64,000 nt of DNA from Haloprofundus halobius. GTDB taxonomy: Archaea; Halobacteriota; Halobacteria; Halobacteriales; Haloferacaceae. Where the stretch lies: assembly GCF_020097835.1 (NCBI RefSeq), contig NZ_CP083666.1:1612001-1676000 (forward strand), read 5' to 3'. The notes under the pieces are model-generated. The model had not been told where the DNA came from. It was given only the letters and a program-made list of their open reading frames with translations, and ran no database searches. Within the stretch, counting starts at the first letter, position 1. Every line of letters starts with the position of its first letter. The position numbers and the translations under genes were made by a program. This document shows, piece after piece, positions 17,681-27,091 of this stretch.

Positions 17681-18748
17681 TCAGTCGTCCGACTCGGCAG
17701 CCGCGGGTTCCGCCGTCTCCGGACCCGACCGGTCGAGTCCTTCGAGGTACTCGTCGGCGTCGATGGCGGCCTTACAGCCCATCCCGCCCGCGGTGATGGC
17801 CTGCTGGTAGTGGAAGTCGACCACGTCGCCCGCGCCGAAGATTCCAGGAACGTCGGTCTCGGTCTGCCCGCCCTCGAACCCGCCCTTCGTCTTCAGGTAC
17901 CCCTCGGGGTCCATCTGCACGCTCGTGTTTTCGAGGTACTCGGTGTTGGGCGTGTGGCCGATGGCGTAGAACACCGCGCCGGCGTCGAACTCGAACTCCT
18001 CGGTTTCGGGGTCGTCGAGGCGGTCGGTCGGGTGGCCTTCGGGGTGGCGAACCATCGTCACGGTGTCGACGCCCGCCTCGGGCGAGCCGTGGAGTTCGGT
18101 GACCTCGGTGTTGAGCATCAGTTCGATGTCGCCGTCTTCGACCTGCTCCATCACGCGGTCGATCCAGTAGTCCTCGGCGCGGAACTCCTCGCGGCGATGG
18201 ACGAGGTAGACCGTCGAGGCGAACTTCGTGAGAAAGGACGCCTCCTCCATCGCGGCGTCGCCGCCGCCGACGACGACGATCTTCTCGTCGCGGAAGAACG
18301 CGCCGTCGCAGGTCGCACACGTCGACAGCCCGTAGCCCATCAGTTCGTCCTCGCCGGGGATTTCGAGGGTTCGCGCGCTCGCGCCCGAAGCCGCGATGAG
18401 CGCGTCGGTCGTGTACACGTCGCCGTTGGTGAGTTCGACGCGGAACGGTCGCTCGGAGTCGTCTACGTCGGCGACGACGCCGTTCTCGATCTCCGTGCCG
18501 AAACGCTTCGCCTGTGACTTCATGTTGTTCACGAGTTCGGGACCGCTGATACCGTCGGGAAAGCCGGGGTAGTTGTCGACTTCCGTCGTGAGCGTCAGTT
18601 GCCCGCCGGGTTCGGTCCCCTCGAACACCAGCGGGTCGTTGTTCGAGCGGGCGGCGTAGATGGCGGCCGTGAGCCCGGCGATACCGGTCCCGGCGACGAT
18701 GAGCCGCCGGTGTTCGACGAAGCCGTCCTCGTCAGAGACATCTGTCAT
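17681..18748 (-). CDS. trxB: Thioredoxin-disulfide reductase
   Basis: A 355-residue flavoprotein reductase. The FAD-binding Rossmann motif VAGTGIAGLTAA is near residue 18. GGQLTLTTEVDNYPGFP is the classic TrxB segment. The redox-active CATC is at residues 144-147, followed by DGAFF, and the NAD(P)H-binding GGGDAAMEEA comes later. The C-terminal FAD motif IFGAGDVVDF precedes an acidic tail. It reduces thioredoxins with a reduced nicotinamide (or another) cofactor in the cytoplasm. The 248-bp gap upstream to 17433 holds nothing recognisable. Confidence 0.95.
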   Translation of the reverse strand: MTDVSDEDGFVEHRRLIVAGTGIAGLTAAIYAARSNNDPLVFEGTEPGGQLTLTTEVDNYPGFPDGISGPELVNNMKSQAKRFGTEIENGVVADVDDSERPFRVELTNGDVYTTDALIAASGASARTLEIPGEDELMGYGLSTCATCDGAFFRDEKIVVVGGGDAAMEEASFLTKFASTVYLVHRREEFRAEDYWIDRVMEQVEDGDIELMLNTEVTELHGSPEAGVDTVTMVRHPEGHPTDRLDDPETEEFEFDAGAVFYAIGHTPNTEYLENTSVQMDPEGYLKTKGGFEGGQTETDVPGIFGAGDVVDFHYQQAITAGGMGCKAAIDADEYLEGLDRSGPETAEPAAAESDD

Positions 18749-18880
18749 TGGCCACTCTTGGCCGCGGGTTTGTATTTAATTTGTGCTGTTCGACGCGGGT
18801 GGCGCAACCGGAGATCGCTGTCGGCCGCCCAGTCGAACCGACAGGGGAACGCTTAGGCGACGACGCACGCATCCATCGGT

Positions 18881-19165
18881 ATGGCTGCGGACCTCGAAGA
18901 GAAGACGACGCGCTACGAGCGGATGCTGGCGGACGCCCTCGACGAGGCCGAAGCGGTGCCCCCGGAGGGGACGCCGCTGTCGGCGATGGCCGACGACTGC
19001 CGGGAGATGGCCGAGTCGTACCTTGACGACGGCCGCCACTTCCGCGAAGCCGACGACTGGGTGAACGCGCTGGCGTCGTTCTCGTACGGGTACGGGTGGC
19101 TCGACGCGGGCGTTCGAATGGGACTGTTCTCGATCCCCGAGGAGACGGAACTGTTCACGACGTAG
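18881..19165 (+). CDS. DUF357-family helical protein
   Basis: A 94-residue, almost entirely helical acidic protein. The segment LDDGRHFREADDWVNALASFSYGYGWLDAGVRMGL is the DUF357 signature (YAFAYGWLDAG-like). The family occurs in most archaea with unknown function and often sits near tRNA- or flavin-related genes. Transcribed divergently from trxB, with an AT-rich TTGTATTTAATT promoter in the gap serving trxB. Confidence 0.85.
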   Translation: MAADLEEKTTRYERMLADALDEAEAVPPEGTPLSAMADDCREMAESYLDDGRHFREADDWVNALASFSYGYGWLDAGVRMGLFSIPEETELFTT

Positions 19166-19273
19166 CACAGGTCGCGAGGCTCCCGGCGGCGCGTAGTGGG
19201 CGTTGCCATCCCCTCGCAGAGCCTGTATGCTCCGGCGATGTGTTTAGGTCGGTCGGTGAACTCTCACCCGGTG

Positions 19274-19567
19274 ATGGAGTCCGTCCTCTGGTACGTGCTC
19301 ACGAGCACGCGCGGCGGCGACAACCGACTTCGACTCCTCGTCGCCGCCGACGACGAACCCCGCAACGCCAACCAGTTCGCCGCCGACCTCCACCTCGACT
19401 ACAAGACGGTCCGTCACCACCTCGACGTGCTCGTCGAGAACGACATCCTCGAACCCGTAACCGAAGGGTACGGCGCGCGATACCGACCGACTGACAAGGT
19501 TCGTCACTACTGGGGAACGGTCGAAAGGATACTCGAAGAGGGCGACGGCGACCGGTACCGAACCTGA
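19274..19567 (+). CDS. Winged-helix (ArsR-like) transcriptional regulator
   Basis: A 97-residue single-domain winged helix. It begins MESVLWYVLTSTRGGDNR, with the HTH helices in the NANQFAADLHLDYKTVRHHLDVL segment and the wing in GARYRPTDK. The ATG at 19274 was chosen because homology starts there; 26 in-frame codons upstream look non-coding. The sequence is typical of the haloarchaeal 'helix-turn-helix domain' proteins that follow archaeal DUF357 genes. No cysteine sensor motif. Likely a DNA-binding regulator of unknown target. Confidence 0.85.
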   Translation: MESVLWYVLTSTRGGDNRLRLLVAADDEPRNANQFAADLHLDYKTVRHHLDVLVENDILEPVTEGYGARYRPTDKVRHYWGTVERILEEGDGDRYRT

Positions 19568-19600
19568 AGCCGATGCGGTTCGGGTCGAAACGTCGAGCGC

Positions 19601-20032
19601 TCAGCAGTCGCGCCGTTCGAGGATACGTTCGATGATGTCGCCCGTCGAGAGTAGTTCGTCGGGATACTGGGGTTCTCTCGCGGAGGCACGTTCGACGGCG
19701 CAGTCGATACCCCGGTCGGCCAGCGCCGACTCGATGGCCGCCTCGTCGTGGTGCTGGTCGTATCCGAGGACGATGAGGTCCGGTTGAATCTCCTCGATTG
19801 GGACGAAGATGTCCTCGCGGTGGCCGAGATGCGCCTCGTCGACGACGGCGAGCGCGGCGACCAGGTCCCGGCGCTGGCGGTCCGAGAGAATCGGCTTCTC
19901 CTTGTGGGTGACGTTGTCGCGACGGGCGACGATGACGTGGAGTTCGTCGCCCATCGAGGCGGCCTCGGTGAGATAGTGGATGTGCCCCGGGTGGAGCAGG
20001 TCGAACGTGCCCTGTGCGATTACCGTCGTCAT
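19601..20032 (-). CDS. ribL: FAD synthase (RibL-type FMN adenylyltransferase)
   Basis: A 143-residue nucleotidyltransferase. It has the N-terminal [14 protein letters not shown] (HxGH) motif, a central [22 protein letters not shown] stretch, and a C-terminal [12 protein letters not shown] that supplies the (I/S)ST-type signature. Archaeal RibL converts FMN and an NTP to FAD, completing the flavin pathway. The true start is the ATG at 20032 ([11 protein letters not shown]). It lies 19 bp after the JAMM protease gene, so they are likely one transcript. Confidence 0.9.
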   Translation of the reverse strand: MTTVIAQGTFDLLHPGHIHYLTEAASMGDELHVIVARRDNVTHKEKPILSDRQRRDLVAALAVVDEAHLGHREDIFVPIEEIQPDLIVLGYDQHHDEAAIESALADRGIDCAVERASAREPQYPDELLSTGDIIERILERRDC

Positions 20033-20051
20033 ACGTCGAAGTTCCCGTGTA

Positions 20052-20543
20052 TCATGAGTCCTCGGAGAGTTCCCGGTCGATGTCCTCCTGGGTGAAGTCG
20101 AAGAACGCCTCGTCGTCGGGTAAGTCGACGTCGAGCACGTCGAGTTTCCGACGCTTGCCCTCCCGGTCGAACGCGCGCCAGTCGTTTCGGCCGTACGGCG
20201 CGCCGATGATGATGTGGGCGTCGCCGCTTCCGAACGTCGCGAGGTCGGCGTCGCTCGGGCGGAGCACGCCGTTGGGATGCGAGTGAACCGACCCGACCGC
20301 GTGTCTGTCGTTGGGGACCATACTCGTCTTGACCGTCGCACTTACCGGGTTCGACTCCGTCCCGGGTATCACCAGCACGTCGGTGATGACGGTGCCGTCG
20401 CGGTCCAGCCCCAGGTCGCGGGCGTCCTCGCCGCGGAGAAACCCCATGTACTCGTTGGGATGGGTCTCTTCGGAGGCTTCGAGGGCGAACTCGAGCGTCT
20501 CGGCGGCGATGCCGAGGATCTCGCTCGACCGGAACAGCCGCAT
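20052..20543 (-). CDS. JAMM/MPN+ metalloprotease (Mov34 family)
   Basis: A 163-residue JAB1/MPN protein. The complete zinc motif is visible: a Glu in NEYMGFLRG upstream, then HSHPNG followed by PSDAD, giving His-x-His-x(10)-Asp. In haloarchaea, JAMM proteins (HvJAMM1) remove SAMP ubiquitin-like modifiers from lysines and liberate SAMPs for sulfur transfer. This protein is a JAMM paralogue of uncertain specificity. The ATG at 20543 starts [13 protein letters not shown] at the domain edge. Co-directional with ribL 19 bp downstream. Confidence 0.88.
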   Translation of the reverse strand: MRLFRSSEILGIAAETLEFALEASEETHPNEYMGFLRGEDARDLGLDRDGTVITDVLVIPGTESNPVSATVKTSMVPNDRHAVGSVHSHPNGVLRPSDADLATFGSGDAHIIIGAPYGRNDWRAFDREGKRRKLDVLDVDLPDDEAFFDFTQEDIDRELSEDS

Positions 20544-20691
20544 AGGACACACTCCGACCCGTCGCCTTCTAAGGGTTCCGGAAGGGTCGCCGCGCGCCGT
20601 ACGGCGAGTCCACACGCCGCATACCGCGCCGCACGTCGGCCTGTCGGGACAGGATGTAAAGCTTAAGGCGGGACCCCCACGTAGCACGCCC

Positions 20692-22590
20692 ATGACCGAT
20701 GACACCGCCGGAGATTCCGGCGCAGGGTCGGATTCGAGACCCGTCGTCTATGACCTCGCTCCCGACTGCACCGTCGCCGACGTGGAGACGGGCGCGCGCT
20801 ACCACGCCGTCGTCAACGGCGTCGTCGACTACGGCGTCTTCGTCGACGTCTCCGACAGCGTCTCCGGACTCGTCCACGAGTCGAATCTCGACGCCGAGTA
20901 CGACGTCGGCGACAGCCTCGTCGTCGAACTCGTCGAAGTGAAGGCGAACGGAGACATCGCGTTCGACGAGGCCGACGTCGACGACTACCGGACCGAGACC
21001 GTCGAGCACGAACCCGACATCACGTCCGTCGCGTCGCTTTCGACCGGCACCGAGGCGACTATCGAAGGCCGCATCGCGCAGATAAAACAGACCGGCGGCC
21101 CGACCATCTTCCACGTCGCCGACGACACCGGCATCGTCTCCTGTGCCGCGTTCGACGAGGCGGGCGTCCGTGCGTACCCCGAAGTCGACCTCGACGACCT
21201 CGTCCGTATCGACGGCCAGGTCGAGACCCACGACGGGACGACGCAGGTGGAGGTCTCCTCGCTCACCTCACTCGACGGCGAGCGCGCCGAGACGGTCCGT
21301 GAACGCCTCGACGACGCGATGGCCGAGCGCGCCGAACCGAACACCGTCGACCCGCTCGTCGAGTGGCCCGCGTTCGAGAAACTTCGCGACGACCTCCGGG
21401 AGGTCGCCCGCCTGCTCCGCCGGACGGTACTCGAAGGTCGCCCGATTCGCGTCCGCCACCACGCCGACGGCGACGGGATGTGCGCCTCCATCCCGGTTCA
21501 ACTCGCGCTGGAGAACTACATCGCCGACGTCCACGAGGACGCCGACGCTCCCCTCCACCTGTTCAAGCGCCTGCCGAGCAAAGCGCCGTTCTACGAGATG
21601 GAGGACGTGACGCGCGACCTCAACTTCGCGCTCGAAGGGCAGGCCCGCCACGGCCAGAAGCTCCCCCTCCTCCTGATGCTCGACAACGGGAGCACCGAGG
21701 AGGACGTCCCCGCCTACCAGAACCTCGCGCACTACGACATGCCAATCGCGGTCGTCGACCACCACCACCCCGACCCGGAGGCGGTCGAACCGCTGCTCGA
21801 CGCGCACGTCAACCCCTATCTGTACGACGAGGACTACCGCATCACGACCGGGATGATGTGCGTCGAACTCGCGCGGATGATCGATCCCGACATCACCGAC
21901 GACCTCCGCCACGTCCCCGCCGTCGCCGGACTCGCGGACCGCTCGAAGGCCGAAGTGATGGAGGAGTTCGTCGAACTCGCCGAAACGCAGGGCTACGACC
22001 GCGAGGACCTCGGCGACATCGGCGAGGCGCTCGACTACACCGCCCACTGGCTGCGCTACAGCGAGGGCAAAGCGCTCGTCAACGACGTGCTCAACGTCGG
22101 CTGTGACGACGACGCTCGTCATCAGGAACTCGTCGAGTTCCTCTCGGCGAGCGCCGAGCGCGATGTCGACGACCAACTCGACGCCGTCGAGGACCACGTC
22201 GAACACGAGCGCCTGAAGAGCGATGTCCACCTCTACACGGTCGACCTCGACAACTTCGCGCACCGCTTCACCTACCCCGCACCCGGCAAGACGACGGGCG
22301 AACTCCACGACCGCAAAGTTCGGGAGACGGGCGAACCCGTCATCACCATCGGCTACGGGCCGGACTTCGCTGTCCTCCGCTCGGACGGCGTCCGCCTCGA
22401 CATCCCGCAGATGGTCGCCGAACTCAACGACGAGGTGAAAGGCGGCGGCGTCTCCGGCGGCGGCCACCTCGTCGTCGGCTCCATCAAGTTCGTCAAGGGC
22501 ATGCGCGAGGAGGTCATCGACAGCCTCGTCGAGAAGATGGCCGAAGCGGACATCGACGACGAACTGTCGAGCACCGCCGCGCTGGACTGA
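20692..22590 (+). CDS. DHH-family phosphoesterase with N-terminal S1 and OB domains (RecJ-like)
   Basis: A 632-residue protein. Residues about 20-85 are an S1-like OB fold (GARYHAVVNGVVDYGVFVDVS). Residues about 100-200 form a second OB domain of the nucleic-acid-binding tRNA_anti type (ATIEGRIAQIKQTGGPTIFH). The DHH/DHHA1 catalytic part follows, with RHHADGDGMCAS, LLMLDNGS, VDHHHPDPEAV and the C-terminal GGGVSGGGHLVVG. This is an archaeal RecJ-like exonuclease or nano-RNase acting on single-stranded nucleic acid. The ATG at 20692 begins a clean acidic N-terminus. Confidence 0.9.
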   Translation: MTDDTAGDSGAGSDSRPVVYDLAPDCTVADVETGARYHAVVNGVVDYGVFVDVSDSVSGLVHESNLDAEYDVGDSLVVELVEVKANGDIAFDEADVDDYRTETVEHEPDITSVASLSTGTEATIEGRIAQIKQTGGPTIFHVADDTGIVSCAAFDEAGVRAYPEVDLDDLVRIDGQVETHDGTTQVEVSSLTSLDGERAETVRERLDDAMAERAEPNTVDPLVEWPAFEKLRDDLREVARLLRRTVLEGRPIRVRHHADGDGMCASIPVQLALENYIADVHEDADAPLHLFKRLPSKAPFYEMEDVTRDLNFALEGQARHGQKLPLLLMLDNGSTEEDVPAYQNLAHYDMPIAVVDHHHPDPEAVEPLLDAHVNPYLYDEDYRITTGMMCVELARMIDPDITDDLRHVPAVAGLADRSKAEVMEEFVELAETQGYDREDLGDIGEALDYTAHWLRYSEGKALVNDVLNVGCDDDARHQELVEFLSASAERDVDDQLDAVEDHVEHERLKSDVHLYTVDLDNFAHRFTYPAPGKTTGELHDRKVRETGEPVITIGYGPDFAVLRSDGVRLDIPQMVAELNDEVKGGGVSGGGHLVVGSIKFVKGMREEVIDSLVEKMAEADIDDELSSTAALD

Positions 22591-22626
22591 AGCCGGTCGG
22601 TCGCCCGTCGGCTCACGGCGTACCGC

Positions 22627-24249
22627 TCACTCGAACTCGATCTCTCTCGCTCCCACGACCACAGCCAGCGCTACGGCTGCGACGACGGTGACGCCGAACC
22701 AGACGGGGAACGGCCGCCGCTCACCGTCGCCGCTGGCCCGCCAGTCGGCCGCGAACACCTCCGCGTAGTATCCCGCCGCGTCCGCGCCGTCGAGCGCGAC
22801 GACGACTTCCCGGTTCTCGCGCGCGGAGTGGTTGTTCCAGTTGAGACTGCCGACGAGCGCCGTCTCGTCGTCGACGACGACGCCTTTCGCGTGAACTTTC
22901 CCGTATCTTCCTCGTGGGTCGGCGAGGCGGACCGACAGCGGCGCGTCGTTCCGGTCGGCCCACTCGTTCAGTCGGTCGGCAACAGCGCGGTTCTCCTCCT
23001 CGGCGTACCACGCGCTCGATAACAGAATTCGGACACGAACGCCGCGCTCGGCGGCCCGCGTCGTCGCCTGGACGAACGGCTGACGAGGACCGCCGACGGT
23101 CGGTTGCAGCACGTCTATCGACTCCTCGGCCCCGTCGAGTTCGGCGACGACGGCACCCTCGGCGTTCCCGGGTGCGGTGAGGAGCCGCACGCGCTCGGCG
23201 GCGACGGACCGAAATCCGAACTCGCCCGCGTACGAGTCGTCCGCCGATTCGGGGTCGACGAACGTCGCGTTGCGTCGGAACTCCGCCCATCGTTTCGCAT
23301 CGCGCCACCCGGCGTCCGTCTCGAACACCGCCGCGAGTTCGTCCGCGGTCGCCGCGTCGTCGACGCGGACGCCCCACCCGCGGCTGTCGCGGCCGCCGGT
23401 GCCGCCGGGTTTCCAGTTCTCGGTGAGCACGAGCGCGCTGTCGTCGGCGACGGCGTACTTCGCGTGGTGGTAGCTGTAGCGGGCGCGTTCGCCGTCGACG
23501 ACGCGCACGTCGATACCTGCGGCCGCGAGGTCGTCGAGCAGGCGGGCCTGACGCTTCGAGACGCCGCCGACCGGCCCCCCCTCGACGAGGACGCGAACGT
23601 CGACGCCGCGGTCGTTCGCTCGCCGGAGCGCCGCCGCTGCGCGCTCGGAGGAGAACGTGTAGCCCGCGAGCAGGAGTCGACTGTCGGCGTCTCGGAGCGT
23701 GTCGACCGGCACGTCGGAGGAGTCGGGGAGGACGAACGCCGTCGCGTCGACCGGCCCCGTCTCGGCGACCGGCCGAGGCTCGAAGCCGCGCGGCCGCCAG
23801 TGCGGGTCGGCGTCGCGGAGCCACCGCTCGCCGCTCGGCGCGCTGTCGTAGACGACCGCGTCGACCACGCGACCGTCGCGGCTGAGGACGAGACGTTCGC
23901 CCCCGTTCGACAGCGAGAGCGCACCCTCGACGACCGGCGCGTCGGTCAGGTTCCGCGCGGCTTCCGGGTCGGCGGCGAGCGCGACGCGGTCGGACGGCGG
24001 CACCGCGACGGTCGACTCCCCGTCGGAGAGCGTCCAATTCCCTCCTCCCCCAGTCTCGACGACGACGAACTCACCGACATCGTCGTCGCGAACGGGGTTC
24101 GGGTAGAGTTCGACGATACGACCGGAGGCGTCGTTCGACGCCGCGGAGGCGTTCGCCGGGACGTCGAGCGTCGACGCGGCGGGCGCTGGCGACGCCACTC
24201 CCGCACAGACGGCGAGCAGACAGCAGACGACCGCGAGGCGTCGAGACAC
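22627..24249 (-). CDS. Secreted, membrane-anchored LTD-phospholipase D-like protein
   Basis: A 540-residue exported protein. It has a Sec-like signal (hydrophobic residues about 5-24, AxA site), then a lamin-tail-type beta domain (RIVELYPNPVRDDDVGEFVVVE). Two PLD domains follow with complete HKD motifs: HHAKYAVADD in the first and HAKGVVVDDETALVGSLNWNN in the second. A C-terminal transmembrane helix with a short charged tail completes it. The layout is an extracellular nuclease or phosphodiesterase tethered to the membrane. The substrate is not evident; PLD enzymes cleave phospholipid or nucleic-acid phosphodiesters through the two histidines. Confidence 0.87.
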   Translation of the reverse strand: MSRRLAVVCCLLAVCAGVASPAPAASTLDVPANASAASNDASGRIVELYPNPVRDDDVGEFVVVETGGGGNWTLSDGESTVAVPPSDRVALAADPEAARNLTDAPVVEGALSLSNGGERLVLSRDGRVVDAVVYDSAPSGERWLRDADPHWRPRGFEPRPVAETGPVDATAFVLPDSSDVPVDTLRDADSRLLLAGYTFSSERAAAALRRANDRGVDVRVLVEGGPVGGVSKRQARLLDDLAAAGIDVRVVDGERARYSYHHAKYAVADDSALVLTENWKPGGTGGRDSRGWGVRVDDAATADELAAVFETDAGWRDAKRWAEFRRNATFVDPESADDSYAGEFGFRSVAAERVRLLTAPGNAEGAVVAELDGAEESIDVLQPTVGGPRQPFVQATTRAAERGVRVRILLSSAWYAEEENRAVADRLNEWADRNDAPLSVRLADPRGRYGKVHAKGVVVDDETALVGSLNWNNHSARENREVVVALDGADAAGYYAEVFAADWRASGDGERRPFPVWFGVTVVAAVALAVVVGAREIEFE

Positions 24250-24326
24250 GACACGGGATGGTCCCGTCTCCGCGGATAAACGTTCGCTTCGGTGTTTTTT
24301 TGCCTTCGACAGACGGTGTGACTCTC

Positions 24327-24575
24327 ATGGTCACCGTCGATCTCGTAACCGGTCTCGAACTGGCAGGCTACGCCCTCGGCGCGCTCGGGGGCGCGCTCGT
24401 CTTCATGGAGTTCTTTCAGGAACCGACGTACGTCGAGTACGATCCGGAGTTCAACGGCTACACCATCGACATCTCGCCACAGGAGGTTCGAGAGCACACG
24501 TGGCTCGGGCGCGTCGGCGGCTTCTCCATCGCGCTCGGGTTCGCGCTGCTGTTCCTCTCGACGTTCCTCGCGTGA
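24327..24575 (+). CDS. Small two-helix membrane protein, function unknown
   Basis: An 82-residue protein with a transmembrane helix at about residues 5-25 (LAGYALGALGGALVFMEFF) and another at the C-terminus (GGFSIALGFALLFLSTFL). An acidic loop containing YVEYDPEFNGYTID joins them. Conserved-looking in style but unrecognised. The ATG at 24327 is preferred; a GTG nine bases upstream is possible. Convergent with the HEAT-repeat gene and divergent from the PLD gene. Confidence 0.65.
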   Translation: MVTVDLVTGLELAGYALGALGGALVFMEFFQEPTYVEYDPEFNGYTIDISPQEVREHTWLGRVGGFSIALGFALLFLSTFLA

Positions 24576-24596
24576 AAACTGCGACCGCCCACTCCC

Positions 24597-26051
24597 TCAC
24601 GCCGTCGGCGGCGTTGTTTCGAGCGACTGCTTCGCCCGGTCGACCTCGTGCTGGACGATGAACGAGTTCTCGTCGGAGTGGTCCGCGACGGCCTTCAGCG
24701 CCTTCTCGGTGCCGATCTGTCGGAGCGCCCACGCGGCGCTCGCGCGGACGTTCGGACTCGCGTCGTCTTCGAGCGTGTCGGTCAGCGGGTCGACGGCGCG
24801 CGTGTCGCCGATGAGACCGAGCGCGCGCGCGGCGTGCGGCCGGACGTTGTCGTTGTCCATGACGAGTTTGTCTGCCAGCGGCTGGGTCGCTTCCTCGCTG
24901 CCGATTTCGCCGAGCGCCTTGAACGTCACCTTCTGCAGCGCCGGGTCCTTGTCGGTGTCGACGTAGTCGACGAGCGTCTCGACGGCGTCGAGCGCGCCCG
25001 ACCCCATCTTCCCGAGCGCTTTGATGCTCGGCTTGTCGCGCTTCTGTGCGCGCTGGTGCATCGCGTCGAACGCGCGGGCGTCGTTCATCCGCGTGATGGC
25101 TTCGAGGCAGTGCTCCTCCATGAAGTCCGACTGGAGGCTGTCGAGCGCGAGCAGCACCATCTCGACGTTGCCGCGCTTCTCGTGTTCCTTCAACGCGCTC
25201 CACTCCGGTGGGTAGTCCTTGTAGTGGCCGAGAACGGCGTAGAACCCCTCGGCTTCGAGCTGTTCGCGCGTCTCCAGGTCGTCCCATTCCTGGGCGTCTT
25301 CGAGGTCCGACTCCAGCGATTCGGTGGCTTCGAGCAGTGCCGCGATGGTCTCCTCGTCGTCGTCGGGGTCGAGTGACGCCGATTCGACGGTCTTCGCGAC
25401 GGCGTCGAGCGACGAGACGAGGTCGCTCTCGTCGCCGCTGGAGACGGCGGCGTCGACGACGGCGTCGCTCTCGTCGTCCTCCTCGAAGATGTCGGCGACC
25501 GCGTCGAGGAACGACTCGACGGCCTCCGCGATCTCGTCCTCGCCGCGGTCGGTCCAGCGCGTCTCCTCGATCTTCGTCTTCGCCTCCTCGACGTTCCCGA
25601 CGACGTCCTCGGCGTACGGCCCGCGCTGGGACTCGAGGTCGTCACGGAGGTCCGAGAGGCGCGATTCGAGTTCCTCTCGGGGGTCCTCGGCGTCGTCGTC
25701 GTCCTCGTCCGGTTCCGGAAGGTCCGCGGCTTCGAGGTCGGCGGCGATGATGTCGAGCGTCTGTTCGACCTCGTCGAGGTCGGCTTCCGTCTCCGCCGCG
25801 TCGAGTTTTTCCTCGGCGGCGTCGAGGCGTTCGTCGAGGCCCTCGGCCGTGACCTCGGACGATGCGTCCGCGGCCGACTTCTCGTCGTCGGTTTCCTCGT
25901 CGTCGGTTTCCTCGTCGTCGACTGTCTCTTCTTCGCCGTCAGTTTCTCCGCTCTCGTCGGTCGTTTCGCTCTCGTCGGCGGCCTCCTCTTCGCCGGGTGT
26001 TTTCTCCCCGTCGGTCGCCTCGGTGGGCGTCTCGTCGTCCCCGTCAGTCAT
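24597..26051 (-). CDS. HEAT-repeat protein with long acidic N-terminus
   Basis: A 484-residue protein. Its first ~75 residues are almost only Asp/Glu/Ser/Thr, followed by predicted coiled coil (DERLDAAEEKLDAAETEADLDEVEQ). The C-terminal ~200 residues are five or six HEAT/PBS-lyase-like repeats (ALKEHEKRGNVEMVLLALDSL, then repeats such as VRPHAARALGLIGDTRAVDPL). HEAT arrays bind proteins; haloarchaeal homologues are annotated only by repeat. The ATG at 26051 (MTDGDDETPTEA) starts the acidic region; open codons upstream are basic and look non-coding. Confidence 0.85.
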   Translation of the reverse strand: MTDGDDETPTEATDGEKTPGEEEAADESETTDESGETDGEEETVDDEETDDEETDDEKSAADASSEVTAEGLDERLDAAEEKLDAAETEADLDEVEQTLDIIAADLEAADLPEPDEDDDDAEDPREELESRLSDLRDDLESQRGPYAEDVVGNVEEAKTKIEETRWTDRGEDEIAEAVESFLDAVADIFEEDDESDAVVDAAVSSGDESDLVSSLDAVAKTVESASLDPDDDEETIAALLEATESLESDLEDAQEWDDLETREQLEAEGFYAVLGHYKDYPPEWSALKEHEKRGNVEMVLLALDSLQSDFMEEHCLEAITRMNDARAFDAMHQRAQKRDKPSIKALGKMGSGALDAVETLVDYVDTDKDPALQKVTFKALGEIGSEEATQPLADKLVMDNDNVRPHAARALGLIGDTRAVDPLTDTLEDDASPNVRASAAWALRQIGTEKALKAVADHSDENSFIVQHEVDRAKQSLETTPPTA

Positions 26052-26245
26052 ATGCGGAATCTCCGCGCGTGCGCCAAAAGAGCGTTTCCCTTTGCCCCCC
26101 ACGACAGAGAGAAACCGCGGCCGCGACCCTACCCGCGCGGGACCATGACGAACCCGCGCCGTTCGCGGCCGCACGATGCCGGCCGAACGTACTGTGGTAA
26201 CGACCAGCATGTCAATTTAACACACCCAACTATATGCATCTATCG

Positions 26246-26260
26246 CGGGCTATCAGCCCG
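26246..26260 (+). promoter_or_regulatory. Hairpin in the 5' region of the nitrilase-like gene
   Basis: Arms CGGGCT / AGCCCG with an ATC loop, about 20 bp after an ACTATATGC promoter-like box and 45 bp before the ATG at 26305. It could be an RNA hairpin in a leader or an operator. The remainder of 26052-26304 shows no gene. Confidence 0.35.
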
Positions 26261-26304
26261 AGCGAATCACAGAAACTTTGGCCGATTCGGCGGAGAGTCG
26301 GTCC

Positions 26305-27091
26305 ATGACGACCGTCGCAGCCGTTCAGACGACCGTCCGAGACCTCGACGTCGCGGCGAATCTCGACCACGTCGCCGAGCGAGCGGACGCGCTCGCCGAC
26401 CGGGTCGACGTCGCGCTATTCCCAGAGTACGCGCTCACCGGCTTCGTCGTCGACGACCGCGTTCGATCCGTCGCGCTCGGCCGCGACGGACCGGAACTCG
26501 ACCGTCTCCGCGACATTGCGGCGAGAAACGATCTCGCGCTGCTCTGCGGCTTCGTGGAGGCGGCCGAGAGCCGCACAGGCGGAGGGAACGACTCGACGCT
26601 GTACAACGCGATCGCCTACGTCCGTCCCGACGGATCGGTGACGGTCTCCCGAAAGCGTCACCTCTGGGGCGACGAGCGCACCGTGCTCGCGGCCGGCCGC
26701 GAGCGCACCATCGTCCGGACGCCCGTCGGCCGAACCGGACTCGTGACCTGCTACGAACTGAACTTCGTCGAAGACAGCGCGGCGTTCACCCGCGATCGGG
26801 TCGACGCGCTGTTCGTCGTCGGCGCGTGGCCTGCGGCGTACAGCGAGAACTGGCGGCTTGCTGCTCCGCGCACGCGCGCTCGACGGGGTGCGCTGGGTCG
26901 TCGGCGCGGGACGGACCGGCCGAAAGCGACTCCCGGAGTCGGACGCCGAGTACGCCGGACGCTCGGCCGTCGTCAAGTCCGACGGGACTGTCGCCGCCTC
27001 GTTGAGCCGAGACGACCGCGACCTCGTCGCCGACCTCGACCCCGACGTCCTCACCGAACAGCGGGCACTCGTCGGCATCTACGAGGAGTGA
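26305..27091 (+). pseudogene. Carbon-nitrogen hydrolase (nitrilase family), frameshifted
   Basis: The N-terminal two thirds read in one frame and contain the whole Glu-Lys-Cys triad: Glu in LFPEYALTGF, Lys in SRKRHLWGDE, Cys in VTCYELNF. At about 26857 the family-like sequence jumps to the +1 frame. ...SENWR is followed in the new frame by LLLRARALDGVRWVVGAGRTG and continues to LTEQRALVGIYEE at 27091. One extra base (the C at 26857 or a neighbour) explains it. There is no homopolymer there. The unshifted frame runs on to 27189 with non-family sequence. Either a recent pseudogene or an assembly error. Confidence 0.75.
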
